From the NCBI RefSeq assembly GCF_900168055.1, contig NZ_FUYS01000006.1, forward strand, positions 214,109-278,108: a stretch of 64,000 nucleotides of DNA, given 5' to 3'. Below the pieces are notes generated by a model, which was not told the origin of the DNA, made no database searches, and worked only from the letters and a program-made list of their open reading frames with translations. The translations under genes were made by a program, and so were the position numbers. Below, one piece after another: positions 43,600-51,932 of the stretch (positions are counted from its first letter, which is position 1; each line of letters starts with the position of its first letter). Origin of the DNA: Parapedobacter luteus (lineage in GTDB: Bacteria; Bacteroidota; Bacteroidia; Sphingobacteriales; Sphingobacteriaceae).

Positions 43600-46500
43600 A
43601 TTGGTTCGCAACTTCCGCGGTATTGGGTGCCTCTTGCTGATATTGGTCTTTGCGACTGCCGGAAAAGGCCAGCCGGAAAAGGACTTCCTGACCATCCGTG
43701 AACGGTTAGTGGCCACGCTATTAGCCGCCCCAGTAACTTCCGTACAGGTGGAAGGCATCATCACCGAAATGACTGACGACGGCATATGGCCGTCCATCAA
43801 CTATCGCGATACAAGCAAGACTGGCTTTGAACACCGCATCCACCTCGAAAACCTCTTGACAATGGCAAAAGCCTACCATCAGGGAGGCGGGAAATACAAC
43901 CACGATGCTCGCGTGCTGGAAGCCTTTAAGAAAGCCTTTGGCCACTGGCTGCGAAAAGATTACCGCTGTGAAAACTGGTGGTGGAACGAGATTGGCACGC
44001 CCAGCGCAATGGCAAACATCCTTTTGCTCATGCGCAATGAACTGGATACCGATGAGCTTTCCGGCGGGCTAGCCATCGTTGGGCGGTCGAACTTTAACGG
44101 TTTCGGTGCCCGCCCGGGCGGCGACTTCGTCAAGATGGCGGCCATCAAGGCCATAGGCGAGTTGGTAGCGCAGGATACAGCAGAATTCGCGCTGGCCATC
44201 AAGACGATGGCCGATCAAATCTATATTACCGAAGAGCGCGGTATAAAGCCGGATATGAGCTTCCACCATCGGGTAGACTGGGTACCATCTACCTTGTCTT
44301 ACGGCCGCCAATATGCCAGCACGTTCGTCTATTGGGGCCACGTGCTTCGAGGCACACGCTTTGCCTTTGAGCCTCGTGCACTCGCACTGATAACGGACTT
44401 TTACCTTGACGGAATTCGTAAGGCTATGCCATTCGGCCGCTTTACCGACCCAGGCATCAAGAATCGCGACGTCTCCCGAAGGTCTTCACCTGGGGAATGG
44501 CGAGACGATGGAATCGCCTCATCGCTGGCTCAGATTGGAGACTACCGGAAAGCTGAATTGGTACAGCCCGACCTTCGTAGCAATAGGTATTTCTGGTATT
44601 CCCACTATCATTCCCACCAGCGACCAGCCTATTTTGCTTCGGTACGGATGTACTCCGACCGTGCCAACAACATGGAGTGGCCCCATAATGAAGAGGGGTT
44701 GAAAAACCACTTCTACGCAGACGGAAGCCAGTTCATCAGTCGTACCGGTCGCGAATACATCAATATTTATCCTTCGTGGGACTGGCGGAAGATCCCTGGT
44801 ACGACGGTGGTTCAGGTTGATTCATTCCCCCGTTGGGAGGAATTGGTCAAAAAGGGAACGACTTCATTCGTCGGCGGTGTATCCGATGGGGAATATGGCG
44901 CTACTGCTTTCGACTTCCACAGTCCGTTTTCAGGGGTCAGCGCTCGTAAATCGTGGTTTTTCTTCGATGACGAAATCGTCTGCCTAGGCGCGGGCATTAC
45001 AGCGGACGCGCCTCAACCCGTGGTAACTACATTGAACCAATCGCTGTCATACGGCCCAACGTGGGTCAATGGCAGCCGTAAAACAGAAGAACTGGAGCTC
45101 GAGCTACAAGGCCCCCTTTGGGTCAATCACGATAGTATCGGATATATCCTCTTAGATACCGGGGAAGTGTGGTTGCGGCAGGGTAAATCTACCGGCACGT
45201 GGCGAAGCATCAGCCACCAAGATGCGGCGACCGATGAGCCTGTCACTCAACAGATCTTCACATTGACCGTAGATCATGGTGCTCGCCCGCGAGACGCTGC
45301 ATATGCATACGTGGTACTGCCGGCGGTCGGCGAACATGAAACCGCCACCTATGCCCAGCAACGACCAGTGGAGGTGGTGAGCAATACGACAGCCGTACAG
45401 GCGGTATCCCACACGGGGCTTGGTGTTCATCACGCGGTGTTTTACGAACCCGGAGCGATTGACTTTCCAGGTGGGCTGCGGCTTGCTTCGGCGGAACCTG
45501 CATTGTTTACGTTAAAAGTGTCAGCCGCAGGAATCGAACGGATCTCGGTGGCAGATCCTACCCGCAAACTGGAGAAGCTATCCTTCCGCCTACAATTGCC
45601 GGACGGGAGGGATACCGCCTTAACAGTGGCGTTGCCCCGGAATCAATTCGCCGGAAAATCGCTACGAATAGGTCCATTGAAAGCGGGCTACACGCCTTTC
45701 CTGTTACGAGAAGACGTACTGGCGGCGCATCAGCAGCGTATCACCGAAGGCGATGCACTGTTGACGGCCGACTTGGATACCGTGTTGCGTCTAGCTGACC
45801 TCGCCTTAGCGCGCAAACCCTATTCGGTGACCGAAAAGTCCAAAGTGCCGCCCAGCGGCGACAAGCATGATTACATGAGTGTCGGCCCATACTGGTGGCC
45901 GGACACGACTAAGCCTGACGGGTTGCCCTATATCCGTAAGGATGGACAAACCAACCCAGAACGGTTCGCTATCAAGGACGCGCAATATGTCAAGGAATTG
46001 TGTGCTGATGTTCAACTGCTTGCCGCGAGTTATTATTTCACGCAACATGAAAAATATGCTCAGCATGCAGCCAAACTACTGGAAACATGGTTTCTCGATG
46101 AGCAGACAAAGATGAACCCGAACCTGAACTTCGGCCAGTCAATACCGGGTGTCACCGATGGAAGAGGCATCGGGTTGATTGACACGTGGCACTTTGCTAA
46201 ATTACTGGATGCCACGCAATTGTTGACGGTCTCCCCGCATTGGGGATTTGAAAAACACGCCCAGTTACAGACATGGGTAAAGGAATTTCTGCATTGGATG
46301 CTCGAAAGTGAGATTGGTAAAGATGAAGCCGATGAGCACAACAACCATGGCACGTATTACGATGTGCAGATCGCCAGCTATGCACTATTTGTCGGTGATA
46401 CGGCGTTAGCCAAACAGACGCTTGAGCGAGCGACAAAGGCTCGCTTGGAAAGCCAGCTGGAAGCTGATGGAAGGCAACCACATGAGCTGGCGCGCACCCG

Positions 46501-46810
46501 TTCCTGGAGTTATTCGTTGATGAACCTCACCGGCTTCTTTATGCTGGCCCGGCTAGGTGAAAACGTAGGTGTCGACTTATGGGATTACCGAACACAGCAA
46601 GGAAAGACCATTGGCAAGGCGTTCGACTACCTGCTTCCATACGGGTTGCGCCGCCAGGAATGGCCTTACCCACAATTAGGGGGAATGGATTTTAACGGCT
46701 TTGACAAATTGATGGCAACAGAAGGGCTTCGCTACATGGATAGACAGACTGATCAGCGCATTGGGGACGGCGTACCCAGCTTCAATCGGCTAACTGGAAG
46801 CTTCCTTTAG
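43589..46810 (+). CDS. Fusion of a PL8-type lyase and an alginate-lyase/PL38-type lyase
   Basis: The 1073-residue protein has a signal peptide (GIGCLLLILVFATAGKGQ). Residues about 30-690 are PL8-like (hyaluronate/chondroitin/xanthan lyase family): an alpha/alpha toroid with Asn in WWWNEIGTPSA (about 132), His in MSFHHR (about 226) and Tyr in TLSYGRQYASTF (about 237), then beta-sandwich domains. Residues about 700-1073 form a second toroid of the alginate_lyase family (VGPYWWPDTTKPDGLPY; NFGQSIPGVTDGRG; EHNNHGTYYDVQ with Asn/His/Tyr, about 917), as in PL5/PL38. Both active-site sets look intact, so one polypeptide may carry two eliminases. The ATG at 43589 overlaps the previous gene. Confidence 0.85.
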   Translation: MCYKLVRNFRGIGCLLLILVFATAGKGQPEKDFLTIRERLVATLLAAPVTSVQVEGIITEMTDDGIWPSINYRDTSKTGFEHRIHLENLLTMAKAYHQGGGKYNHDARVLEAFKKAFGHWLRKDYRCENWWWNEIGTPSAMANILLLMRNELDTDELSGGLAIVGRSNFNGFGARPGGDFVKMAAIKAIGELVAQDTAEFALAIKTMADQIYITEERGIKPDMSFHHRVDWVPSTLSYGRQYASTFVYWGHVLRGTRFAFEPRALALITDFYLDGIRKAMPFGRFTDPGIKNRDVSRRSSPGEWRDDGIASSLAQIGDYRKAELVQPDLRSNRYFWYSHYHSHQRPAYFASVRMYSDRANNMEWPHNEEGLKNHFYADGSQFISRTGREYINIYPSWDWRKIPGTTVVQVDSFPRWEELVKKGTTSFVGGVSDGEYGATAFDFHSPFSGVSARKSWFFFDDEIVCLGAGITADAPQPVVTTLNQSLSYGPTWVNGSRKTEELELELQGPLWVNHDSIGYILLDTGEVWLRQGKSTGTWRSISHQDAATDEPVTQQIFTLTVDHGARPRDAAYAYVVLPAVGEHETATYAQQRPVEVVSNTTAVQAVSHTGLGVHHAVFYEPGAIDFPGGLRLASAEPALFTLKVSAAGIERISVADPTRKLEKLSFRLQLPDGRDTALTVALPRNQFAGKSLRIGPLKAGYTPFLLREDVLAAHQQRITEGDALLTADLDTVLRLADLALARKPYSVTEKSKVPPSGDKHDYMSVGPYWWPDTTKPDGLPYIRKDGQTNPERFAIKDAQYVKELCADVQLLAASYYFTQHEKYAQHAAKLLETWFLDEQTKMNPNLNFGQSIPGVTDGRGIGLIDTWHFAKLLDATQLLTVSPHWGFEKHAQLQTWVKEFLHWMLESEIGKDEADEHNNHGTYYDVQIASYALFVGDTALAKQTLERATKARLESQLEADGRQPHELARTRSWSYSLMNLTGFFMLARLGENVGVDLWDYRTQQGKTIGKAFDYLLPYGLRRQEWPYPQLGGMDFNGFDKLMATEGLRYMDRQTDQRIGDGVPSFNRLTGSFL

Positions 46811-46817
46811 ATATAAA

Positions 46818-48044
46818 ATGAATAACGACATGAAAAACCGAACGACAACAAGAAAAGTGTGGGGACTGGGAGTAGCCCTCATGATAATGGGAACCGTAAA
46901 TGCTCAGCAAACTGGCAAATTGACATTAACAAAAACATTTATAGACAAAAATCTGCGCGAGGCTATAGCGCAATATCACACGCTGATAAAGCGGGTACCG
47001 GGTGACGTACTGCCCCGCACGTACATAAAGGCCAACGACTCCTTGGTCACCGCAAAGAGCAATACGTGGATAGCTGGATTTTACCCGGGTACGCTACTGT
47101 ACCTTTATGAATATAGCAAAGCGGATGGTTTACTCGCGGAGGCTGAAAAACGACTCCGCCTTTTGGAGAAAGAAAAGGACAACAAAGGCACCCACGACCT
47201 TGGCTTTATGCTGTATTGCAGCTTCGGTAATGCACTGCGGCTTACAGGTAACACACACTACCGGGATGTCCTGCTTACCGGCGCGGAATCGCTGGCTTCA
47301 CGCTTCAACGCCACGGTGGGCTGCATACGCTCATGGGATCACAATGGCGACAAATGGAAATTTCCGGTTATTATCGACAACATGATGAACCTGGAATTCC
47401 TCAATTGGGCGTCGCGCGTATCAGGAAACCCCAAATACGCCGAGATTTCAACAATTCATGCCAATACGACACTAAAGCACCATTTCCGCGCGGATAACAG
47501 CTCATATCATGTCATTGACTACGACCCTGAAACCGGTGTTGTACGCAACAAGCATACACACCAAGGAGCGGATCATGAGTCCGCATGGGCACGCGGACAG
47601 GCCTGGGGACTATATGGCTACACGATGATGTATCGCGACACACAAAACGAGAATTATCTGGACCAAGCGCGGAAAATTGCTGCGTTCATTCTCGATAACC
47701 CATCGCTTCCGGAAGATGGCATCCCGTATTGGGATTACAGCGTATCAGGCGCCGACGTACCTCGGGATGCCTCTGCCGCAGCCATTACCGCATCGGCGCT
47801 GCTTGAGCTGTCTGAATTGACCACGGGTACCGAAAGCCTGCGTTACCTCCGGAATGCCGAACGTATCTTAACCAGCCTCTCCTCGCCGGCCTACAAAGCG
47901 TCCATTGGCTCGAACGGGGGCTTTATCCTCGAACACTCCACGGGGCATTTCCCGGCAAATAGTGAAATCGATGTGCCGTTGTCCTATGCGGATTATTATT
48001 ACGTTGAAGCGCTCATGCGATATCAACATCTGTTGAACCAGTAA
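46818..48044 (+). CDS. Unsaturated glucuronyl hydrolase (GH88)
   Basis: The 408-residue protein has a signal peptide (VWGLGVALMIMGTVNAQ) and a six-hairpin toroid with the GH88 motifs NTWIAGFYPG, THDLGFMLY (Asp near 128), FPVIIDNMMNLEFL (Asp near 185) and HQGADHESAWARGQAWGLYGY. It hydrates the 4,5-unsaturated uronyl end left by lyases, releasing the keto sugar acid. It follows the lyase fusion by 7 nt, as expected for one degradation pathway. MKNR at 46830 is an alternative start. Confidence 0.93.
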   Translation: MNNDMKNRTTTRKVWGLGVALMIMGTVNAQQTGKLTLTKTFIDKNLREAIAQYHTLIKRVPGDVLPRTYIKANDSLVTAKSNTWIAGFYPGTLLYLYEYSKADGLLAEAEKRLRLLEKEKDNKGTHDLGFMLYCSFGNALRLTGNTHYRDVLLTGAESLASRFNATVGCIRSWDHNGDKWKFPVIIDNMMNLEFLNWASRVSGNPKYAEISTIHANTTLKHHFRADNSSYHVIDYDPETGVVRNKHTHQGADHESAWARGQAWGLYGYTMMYRDTQNENYLDQARKIAAFILDNPSLPEDGIPYWDYSVSGADVPRDASAAAITASALLELSELTTGTESLRYLRNAERILTSLSSPAYKASIGSNGGFILEHSTGHFPANSEIDVPLSYADYYYVEALMRYQHLLNQ

Positions 48045-48055
48045 ATCGATACAGT

Positions 48056-49954
48056 ATGGATACAAAGGCAAAATTGTTTTTCCTTATCGGCCTATTGCTG
48101 TCGTTGGGATTCGCAGCACCAACGCAGGCATTGGCCACCGGACCGGCGGCCGACAGTGTGCCTAAACTGCAAAACCCCATTACGGTAGCGTATCTGAATA
48201 AACAACTGCGGAAGTCAAAGCCGCGCTTGGTGCTCAACAGCGATATCGAAAAGCACCTGAAGCAAAAACTGAAAACGGACTCCGTAATACGGAATATCTA
48301 TGCAGCCATCCAACGGGATGCAATGGCTATCCGCCAGGAACCGCTGCTGGAACGCCGGCAAATTGGCCGCAGGCTGCTCGCAGTATCGCGGGAGATGCTC
48401 CGCCGGATGAATATGCTGGGCATCGTCTACCGGATTGAAAAAGATCCCGCTGTATTGCAGCGCATAAACGACGAGGTGCTAGCCGTCTGCCGGTTTTCGG
48501 ACTGGAATCCTTCGCACTACCTGGATGTCGGCGAAATGGCCCTGGCAGTCGCCCTCGCGTTGGACTGGACGGCGGGCGCTCTCCCCAAGGCCACCATCGG
48601 GGAAGCAGAGAATGCCCTTATCGAAAAAGGTATATTGCCCAGCTGGCCGGCAGATGGCAGCCAGCCTTGGTGGGCCTATGGCAACAATAACTGGAACCAA
48701 GTGTGCAATGGCGGCATGATTGCCGCATCCATTACCATTGCTGAGCGCGACCCGGCACTGGCGGCAAAAACCCTTCACCGGGCGCTCGATGGGCTGCCAA
48801 ACGCGTTACATGCGTACATGCCCCATGGTGTTTATCCCGAAGGCTCCACCTATTGGGATTATGGCACGGGCTTTTCCGTCATCGCAATTGCCATGCTGGA
48901 AAGCGCTTTTGGTACGGACTTCGGCTATGGCAACTATCCGGGATTTCTTCAAAGCGCCACCTTCCGCGTACTCACCAATGCGCCCTCGGGCATGTATTAC
49001 AATTTCGCGGATTGTGGCGACAGCCGCAGCCCCAATGGTGACATGGTCTTGGCTTGGTTTGCCCAGCGGACAGGCAATGCTGCTTATTTCGAGAAGGAAC
49101 GCTTCCTGATACCTGCAGCGCAAATGGGACGTTTGTCGCGATTGGATGGAGCCGGCCTGGTATGGGCGGCGCAATTTGAGGAAAAAGCGGAAGCACAAGT
49201 CCCGACAGCCTGGAAGGGAGACGGCCCTAACCCGGTGGTATTCTTCACCGGTGAGAAAAATGATGCCCGGGGCTATTACTTCGGCGGTAAAGGGGGCTAC
49301 GGCAAGGTCAACCACGGCAACATGGATGGGGGTTCGTTCATATTCGAATTGGATGGAGTACGTTGGGCGATAGACCCCGGCAACCAGGGCTATGAGGAAC
49401 TCGAAAAAACAGGTTTTGACCTTTGGGGAAGTTGTCAGGACTGTGCACGTTGGACACTGCTCACCAAAAATAATTTTGGACATAGCACCCTGAGTGTCAA
49501 TGGCCAGTTACATCGTGTAGACGGAATGGCTACCATCACCGACTTCAAGGATGGCCCCATGCCCGAGGCCACTGTAGATCTCACCGCAGCGTTCGGTGAT
49601 TTACTGACCTCGGCTCACCGGCGTTTCATCAAAGATAGTCCGGCCTCACTGACCATTGAGGATAAAATCGTACCTTCCGAAAAAACAACAGAGATAACCT
49701 GGCAACTCATGACGACTGCAGATATCATCCTCCAACCGGACGGAATGCTGCTCCGGCAGGCGGGTAAGGAGTTGCGTATCCAAAACCTTTCTCACCCACA
49801 TCTCCGATTTTCCGTCGTCTCACTGGATCCCGCTCCGCTCGAGCTTGACCGTCATATTCCAGGGCTGAAGCGCATCGAGCTGCGTATCCCAGGCTGGACA
49901 ATAGCCACAGACTCAGAGACGATTAAAATTCGACTCTTCGGAGCCGAACAGTAA
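48056..49954 (+). CDS. Heparinase II/III-like polysaccharide lyase
   Basis: The 632-residue protein has a signal peptide (LFFLIGLLLSLGFAAPTQALA), an N-terminal helical toroid with NWNQVCNGGM and PHGVYPEGSTYWDYGTGF, and a C-terminal beta-sandwich with KVNHGNMDGGSFIFELDG and RWAIDPGNQGYEE. This is the Hepar_II_III layout. Related families act on heparin, alginate or other uronate glycans; the class cannot be fixed by eye. It ends the PUL, before a hairpin terminator. Confidence 0.87.
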   Translation: MDTKAKLFFLIGLLLSLGFAAPTQALATGPAADSVPKLQNPITVAYLNKQLRKSKPRLVLNSDIEKHLKQKLKTDSVIRNIYAAIQRDAMAIRQEPLLERRQIGRRLLAVSREMLRRMNMLGIVYRIEKDPAVLQRINDEVLAVCRFSDWNPSHYLDVGEMALAVALALDWTAGALPKATIGEAENALIEKGILPSWPADGSQPWWAYGNNNWNQVCNGGMIAASITIAERDPALAAKTLHRALDGLPNALHAYMPHGVYPEGSTYWDYGTGFSVIAIAMLESAFGTDFGYGNYPGFLQSATFRVLTNAPSGMYYNFADCGDSRSPNGDMVLAWFAQRTGNAAYFEKERFLIPAAQMGRLSRLDGAGLVWAAQFEEKAEAQVPTAWKGDGPNPVVFFTGEKNDARGYYFGGKGGYGKVNHGNMDGGSFIFELDGVRWAIDPGNQGYEELEKTGFDLWGSCQDCARWTLLTKNNFGHSTLSVNGQLHRVDGMATITDFKDGPMPEATVDLTAAFGDLLTSAHRRFIKDSPASLTIEDKIVPSEKTTEITWQLMTTADIILQPDGMLLRQAGKELRIQNLSHPHLRFSVVSLDPAPLELDRHIPGLKRIELRIPGWTIATDSETIKIRLFGAEQ

Positions 49955-49979
49955 TGTCATGACACCTTGGCTATACAAC

Positions 49980-50009
49980 AAAGGGTTGCCCCGCAAAGAG
50001 CAACCCTTT
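49980..50009 (+). terminator. Hairpin terminator after the PUL (bidirectional)
   Basis: AAAGGGTTGC (49980-49989) and GCAACCCTTT (50000-50009) form a perfect 10-bp stem with a 10-nt loop. The A/T ends give it terminator-like character on both strands, serving the lyase gene (plus) and the tRNA (minus). Confidence 0.7.
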
Positions 50010-50033
50010 ATGTGTTGAAAGCAATCCTTTCTG

Positions 50034-50105
50034 TAGCCTCGACAGGAATCGAACCTGTATCAAAAGTTTAGGAAACTTCTATTCTATCCATTGAACTACG
50101 AGGCC
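50034..50105 (-). tRNA. tRNA-Arg (anticodon CCT)
   Basis: Read on the minus strand: acceptor GGCCTCG/CGAGGCT, D-arm GTTC/GAAT, anticodon stem GAAGT/ACTTT around loop TTCCTAA (anticodon CCT), 4-nt variable loop, and T-arm ACAGG-TTCGATT-CCTGT. It decodes AGG. The first acceptor pair is G-T. No CCA is encoded. Confidence 0.93.
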
Positions 50106-50116
50106 TAAACGCTCGG

Positions 50117-50124
50117 CAAAAATA
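50117..50124 (-). promoter_or_regulatory. Putative -7 element of the tRNA-Arg promoter
   Basis: TATTTTTG on the minus strand lies 12 nt upstream of the tRNA 5' end and matches TAnnTTTG. No clear -33 element was seen. Confidence 0.45.
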
Positions 50125-50306
50125 CAATTTTCAGCGAATAATTGAAAATGATTTCCGCCCTCCCGATGAGGCACGGAAAAGTGACGGATGTCATTTTGCC
50201 GTGCAATTTCGCCGATAGTATGTAATGGAAATTTCAAAATTGAGCTGACATAAACTTTTTATATAGGCCATTGATAAAAACGATACCGCTTCACGCAGAT
50301 AAAGCG

Positions 50307-50314
50307 TACTTTTG
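50307..50314 (+). promoter_or_regulatory. Putative -7 element of the ahpC promoter
   Basis: TACTTTTG followed by CATCGTC lies 27 nt upstream of the ahpC ATG. It matches the consensus and also excludes the earlier in-frame ATG at 50312 as start. No good -33 partner was found, as can occur at activator-dependent (e.g. OxyR-type) promoters. Confidence 0.5.
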
Positions 50315-50341
50315 CATCGTCAAAAAATAAACAAATTAACT

Positions 50342-50986
50342 ATGAGTCTTACAGGAAAAAAATTCCCCAGTATTACAGTTGACGCGATTGATTACCTCGG
50401 CGATAACTTGTCCATCAATGTTTTCGAAGAGGCAACTAAAAAAGGAAAGAAAGTATTGTTGTTCTGGTATCCAAAGGACTTTACGTTTGTGTGCCCTACT
50501 GAATTGCATGCATTTCAGGAAGCGTTGCCCGAATTTGAAAAACGCAACACCATCGTTATTGGCGCATCATGCGATACCAACGAGGTACACTTTGCTTGGT
50601 TAAACACTGCAAAGGACAATGGCGGTATCGAGGGCGTAACGTACCCCATCCTTGCTGATACCAACCGTAACCTTTCTCGCGTATTGGGCATCTTGGAAGG
50701 TGAAGAAAAGGAAAGTGACGAATTTGGATACATTTTCGAAGGTTCGAATGTAACATTCCGCGCCACTTACCTCATCGACGAAGATGGCAAAGTCTTCCAT
50801 GAAAGTGTAAACGACATGCCCTTGGGACGTAACGTGAAGGAATACCTCCGCCTGATCGATGCTTATGCACACGTTCAGAAATTCGGCGAGGTATGCCCCG
50901 CCAACTGGGAAGAAGGCAAAGAAGCCATGCACGCCACCCGCGACGGTGTAGCCAGCTACCTTGCCAGTCAAGTTTCATTGAGCTAA
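50342..50986 (+). CDS. ahpC: Peroxiredoxin (AhpC/Prx1 type)
   Basis: The 214-residue typical 2-Cys peroxiredoxin reduces H2O2 and organic peroxides. The peroxidatic Cys51 is in FTFVCPTE; the resolving Cys185 is in EVCPANW. GGIEGVTYPILADTNRN and FRATYLIDEDGKV are typical. The electron donor may be the thioredoxin encoded next, since no ahpF is present. The start MSLTGKKFPSI is chosen by family length and the promoter position. Confidence 0.95.
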   Translation: MSLTGKKFPSITVDAIDYLGDNLSINVFEEATKKGKKVLLFWYPKDFTFVCPTELHAFQEALPEFEKRNTIVIGASCDTNEVHFAWLNTAKDNGGIEGVTYPILADTNRNLSRVLGILEGEEKESDEFGYIFEGSNVTFRATYLIDEDGKVFHESVNDMPLGRNVKEYLRLIDAYAHVQKFGEVCPANWEEGKEAMHATRDGVASYLASQVSLS

Positions 50987-51005
50987 CACAGGCTCATTAT
51001 GGCAA

Positions 51006-51038
51006 ATGCCCGAAAACGTCATCCGGCTTTTCGGGCAT
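51006..51038 (+). terminator. Intercistronic hairpin between ahpC and the thioredoxin gene
   Basis: ATGCCCGAAAA (51006-51016) and TTTTCGGGCAT (51028-51038) form a perfect 11-bp stem with an 11-nt loop. It may be a leaky terminator or 3'-end stabiliser that lets ahpC mRNA exceed the downstream messages. Confidence 0.6.
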
Positions 51039-51077
51039 CCTTATCCCTTCCAGTAAGGATCTACACAAAAAAACAAG

Positions 51078-51398
51078 ATGAGTATGTTACAGGAATTAGA
51101 AAACGATAACCTCGCCGATATCGTAAAAAATAACGACGTGGTATTAGTGCAATATTCAGCCACCTGGTGCGGCAATTGCAAAATTATGAAACCGAAGTTT
51201 AAAAAATTGGCCTCGGAAAACGAGCAAATCCCTTTTGTCATCGCCGACGCGGAACGTTTTCCGCAATCCAGGCAGCTGGCCAATGTCAGCAACCTGCCTA
51301 CCTTTGCGGCATTTAAGGGTGGCCAGTTGGTAAATCAGGTACAGACCAATAAATTTGACCCATTAATTGAATTGCTGAATGAAGTTACCCATAATTAA
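51078..51398 (+). CDS. Thioredoxin family protein (WCGNC active site)
   Basis: The 106-residue protein has the thioredoxin fold with YSATWCGNCKIMKPKFKKL (Cys31, Cys34) and cis-Pro in VSNLPTFAAFKGG. The CGNC centre differs from canonical CGPC. No signal peptide, so cytoplasmic. Following ahpC in one orientation, it is the probable reductant of the peroxiredoxin. Its last 20 nt overlap the next gene. Confidence 0.92.
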   Translation: MSMLQELENDNLADIVKNNDVVLVQYSATWCGNCKIMKPKFKKLASENEQIPFVIADAERFPQSRQLANVSNLPTFAAFKGGQLVNQVQTNKFDPLIELLNEVTHN

Positions 51399-51639
51399 AC
51401 ACCTGGTCGAATTCATTGAGCAAAACGACCAGGATTACGTGCTCGAAGCCATTGAGACGCTCGAATCGCTGACTGACGTGCCCTCGCTGAAAGACGAGGA
51501 ACTTGATGTCATCGGTGAGTTGATTTCAAACATGTACGGTGCGATTGAAGTGGATAAGCTCGTAAAGGGTGGAATGGAACGTAAGGAAGCGCTAAATACC
51601 TTCATGAAACGCGTGCTGGGCGCTATTGATAAGGCGTAA
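51379..51639 (+). CDS. Small conserved protein of the ahpC operon (DUF6952-like)
   Basis: The 86-residue acidic helical protein (HLVEFIEQNDQDYVLEAIETL; GELISNMYGAIEVDKLVKGG) has no cysteine or signal peptide. Proteins like it follow ahpC and thioredoxin genes in many Bacteroidota (I recall DUF6952). The function is unknown. The 20-nt overlap with the thioredoxin gene indicates coupling, so a role in peroxide defence is likely by context. Confidence 0.75.
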   Translation: MKLPIIKHLVEFIEQNDQDYVLEAIETLESLTDVPSLKDEELDVIGELISNMYGAIEVDKLVKGGMERKEALNTFMKRVLGAIDKA

Positions 51640-51870
51640 GTCCGCCCGTTGGCTTTCCACAAAACGATGTTCATAACGAGTCTTTTGTGGAAAACTTGTT
51701 GCAGAAAGCTGGTCTTATGTCAGGTATATCTCGTATCTTTACCGTTGTTAAAGGTTAACTTCTTAAAGCCGTTTCTATCTGTTGGCAGGAATAATCCACA
51801 CGCTTATGCATAAGCATTGAATGCTGCGGTTTTAAGATTTAAATGATTTTTTAATTGTTAATTTGCAGGA
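51640..51870. other. Gene-free interval with a 14-bp palindrome; possible small RNA or 3' UTR
   Basis: No ORF is supported. There is a weak promoter-like TATCTTTA at 51734-51741, a perfect palindrome GCTTATGCATAAGC at 51802-51815, and a strong terminator at 51871-51899. Together these could delimit a transcript of roughly 150 nt, or the segment may be the 3' UTR of the ahpC operon. Confidence 0.3.
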
Positions 51871-51899
51871 GCCGTCCCGATGTTGTCGGGACGGCTTTT
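51871..51899 (+). terminator. Rho-independent terminator
   Basis: GCCGTCCCGA (51871-51880) pairs perfectly with TCGGGACGGC (51886-51895) around a 5-nt loop and is followed by TTTT. It closes the ahpC operon or the possible small RNA, and lies immediately before the promoter of the next gene. Confidence 0.85.
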
Positions 51900-51928
51900 G
51901 TTTGTTCATCCCAAAGCCCTATCTTTAG
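51896..51928 (+). promoter_or_regulatory. Promoter of the PIG-L deacetylase gene (TTTTG-N19-TATCTTTAG)
   Basis: TTTTG at 51896-51900 reuses the T-run of the preceding terminator, and TATCTTTAG follows after 19 nt at 51920-51928. The ATG at 51933 is only 4 nt further, so the transcript would be nearly leaderless. Confidence 0.5.
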
Positions 51929-51932
51929 TGCC

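Noticed and set aside
48806..49483. 225-codon minus-strand open frame
   Set aside because: Antisense shadow of the heparinase-like gene; no recognisable protein features.
51855..51932. Longer N-terminus of the PIG-L protein
   Set aside because: It would be encoded by the terminator hairpin and promoter; MNVRI at 51933 starts a proper signal peptide.
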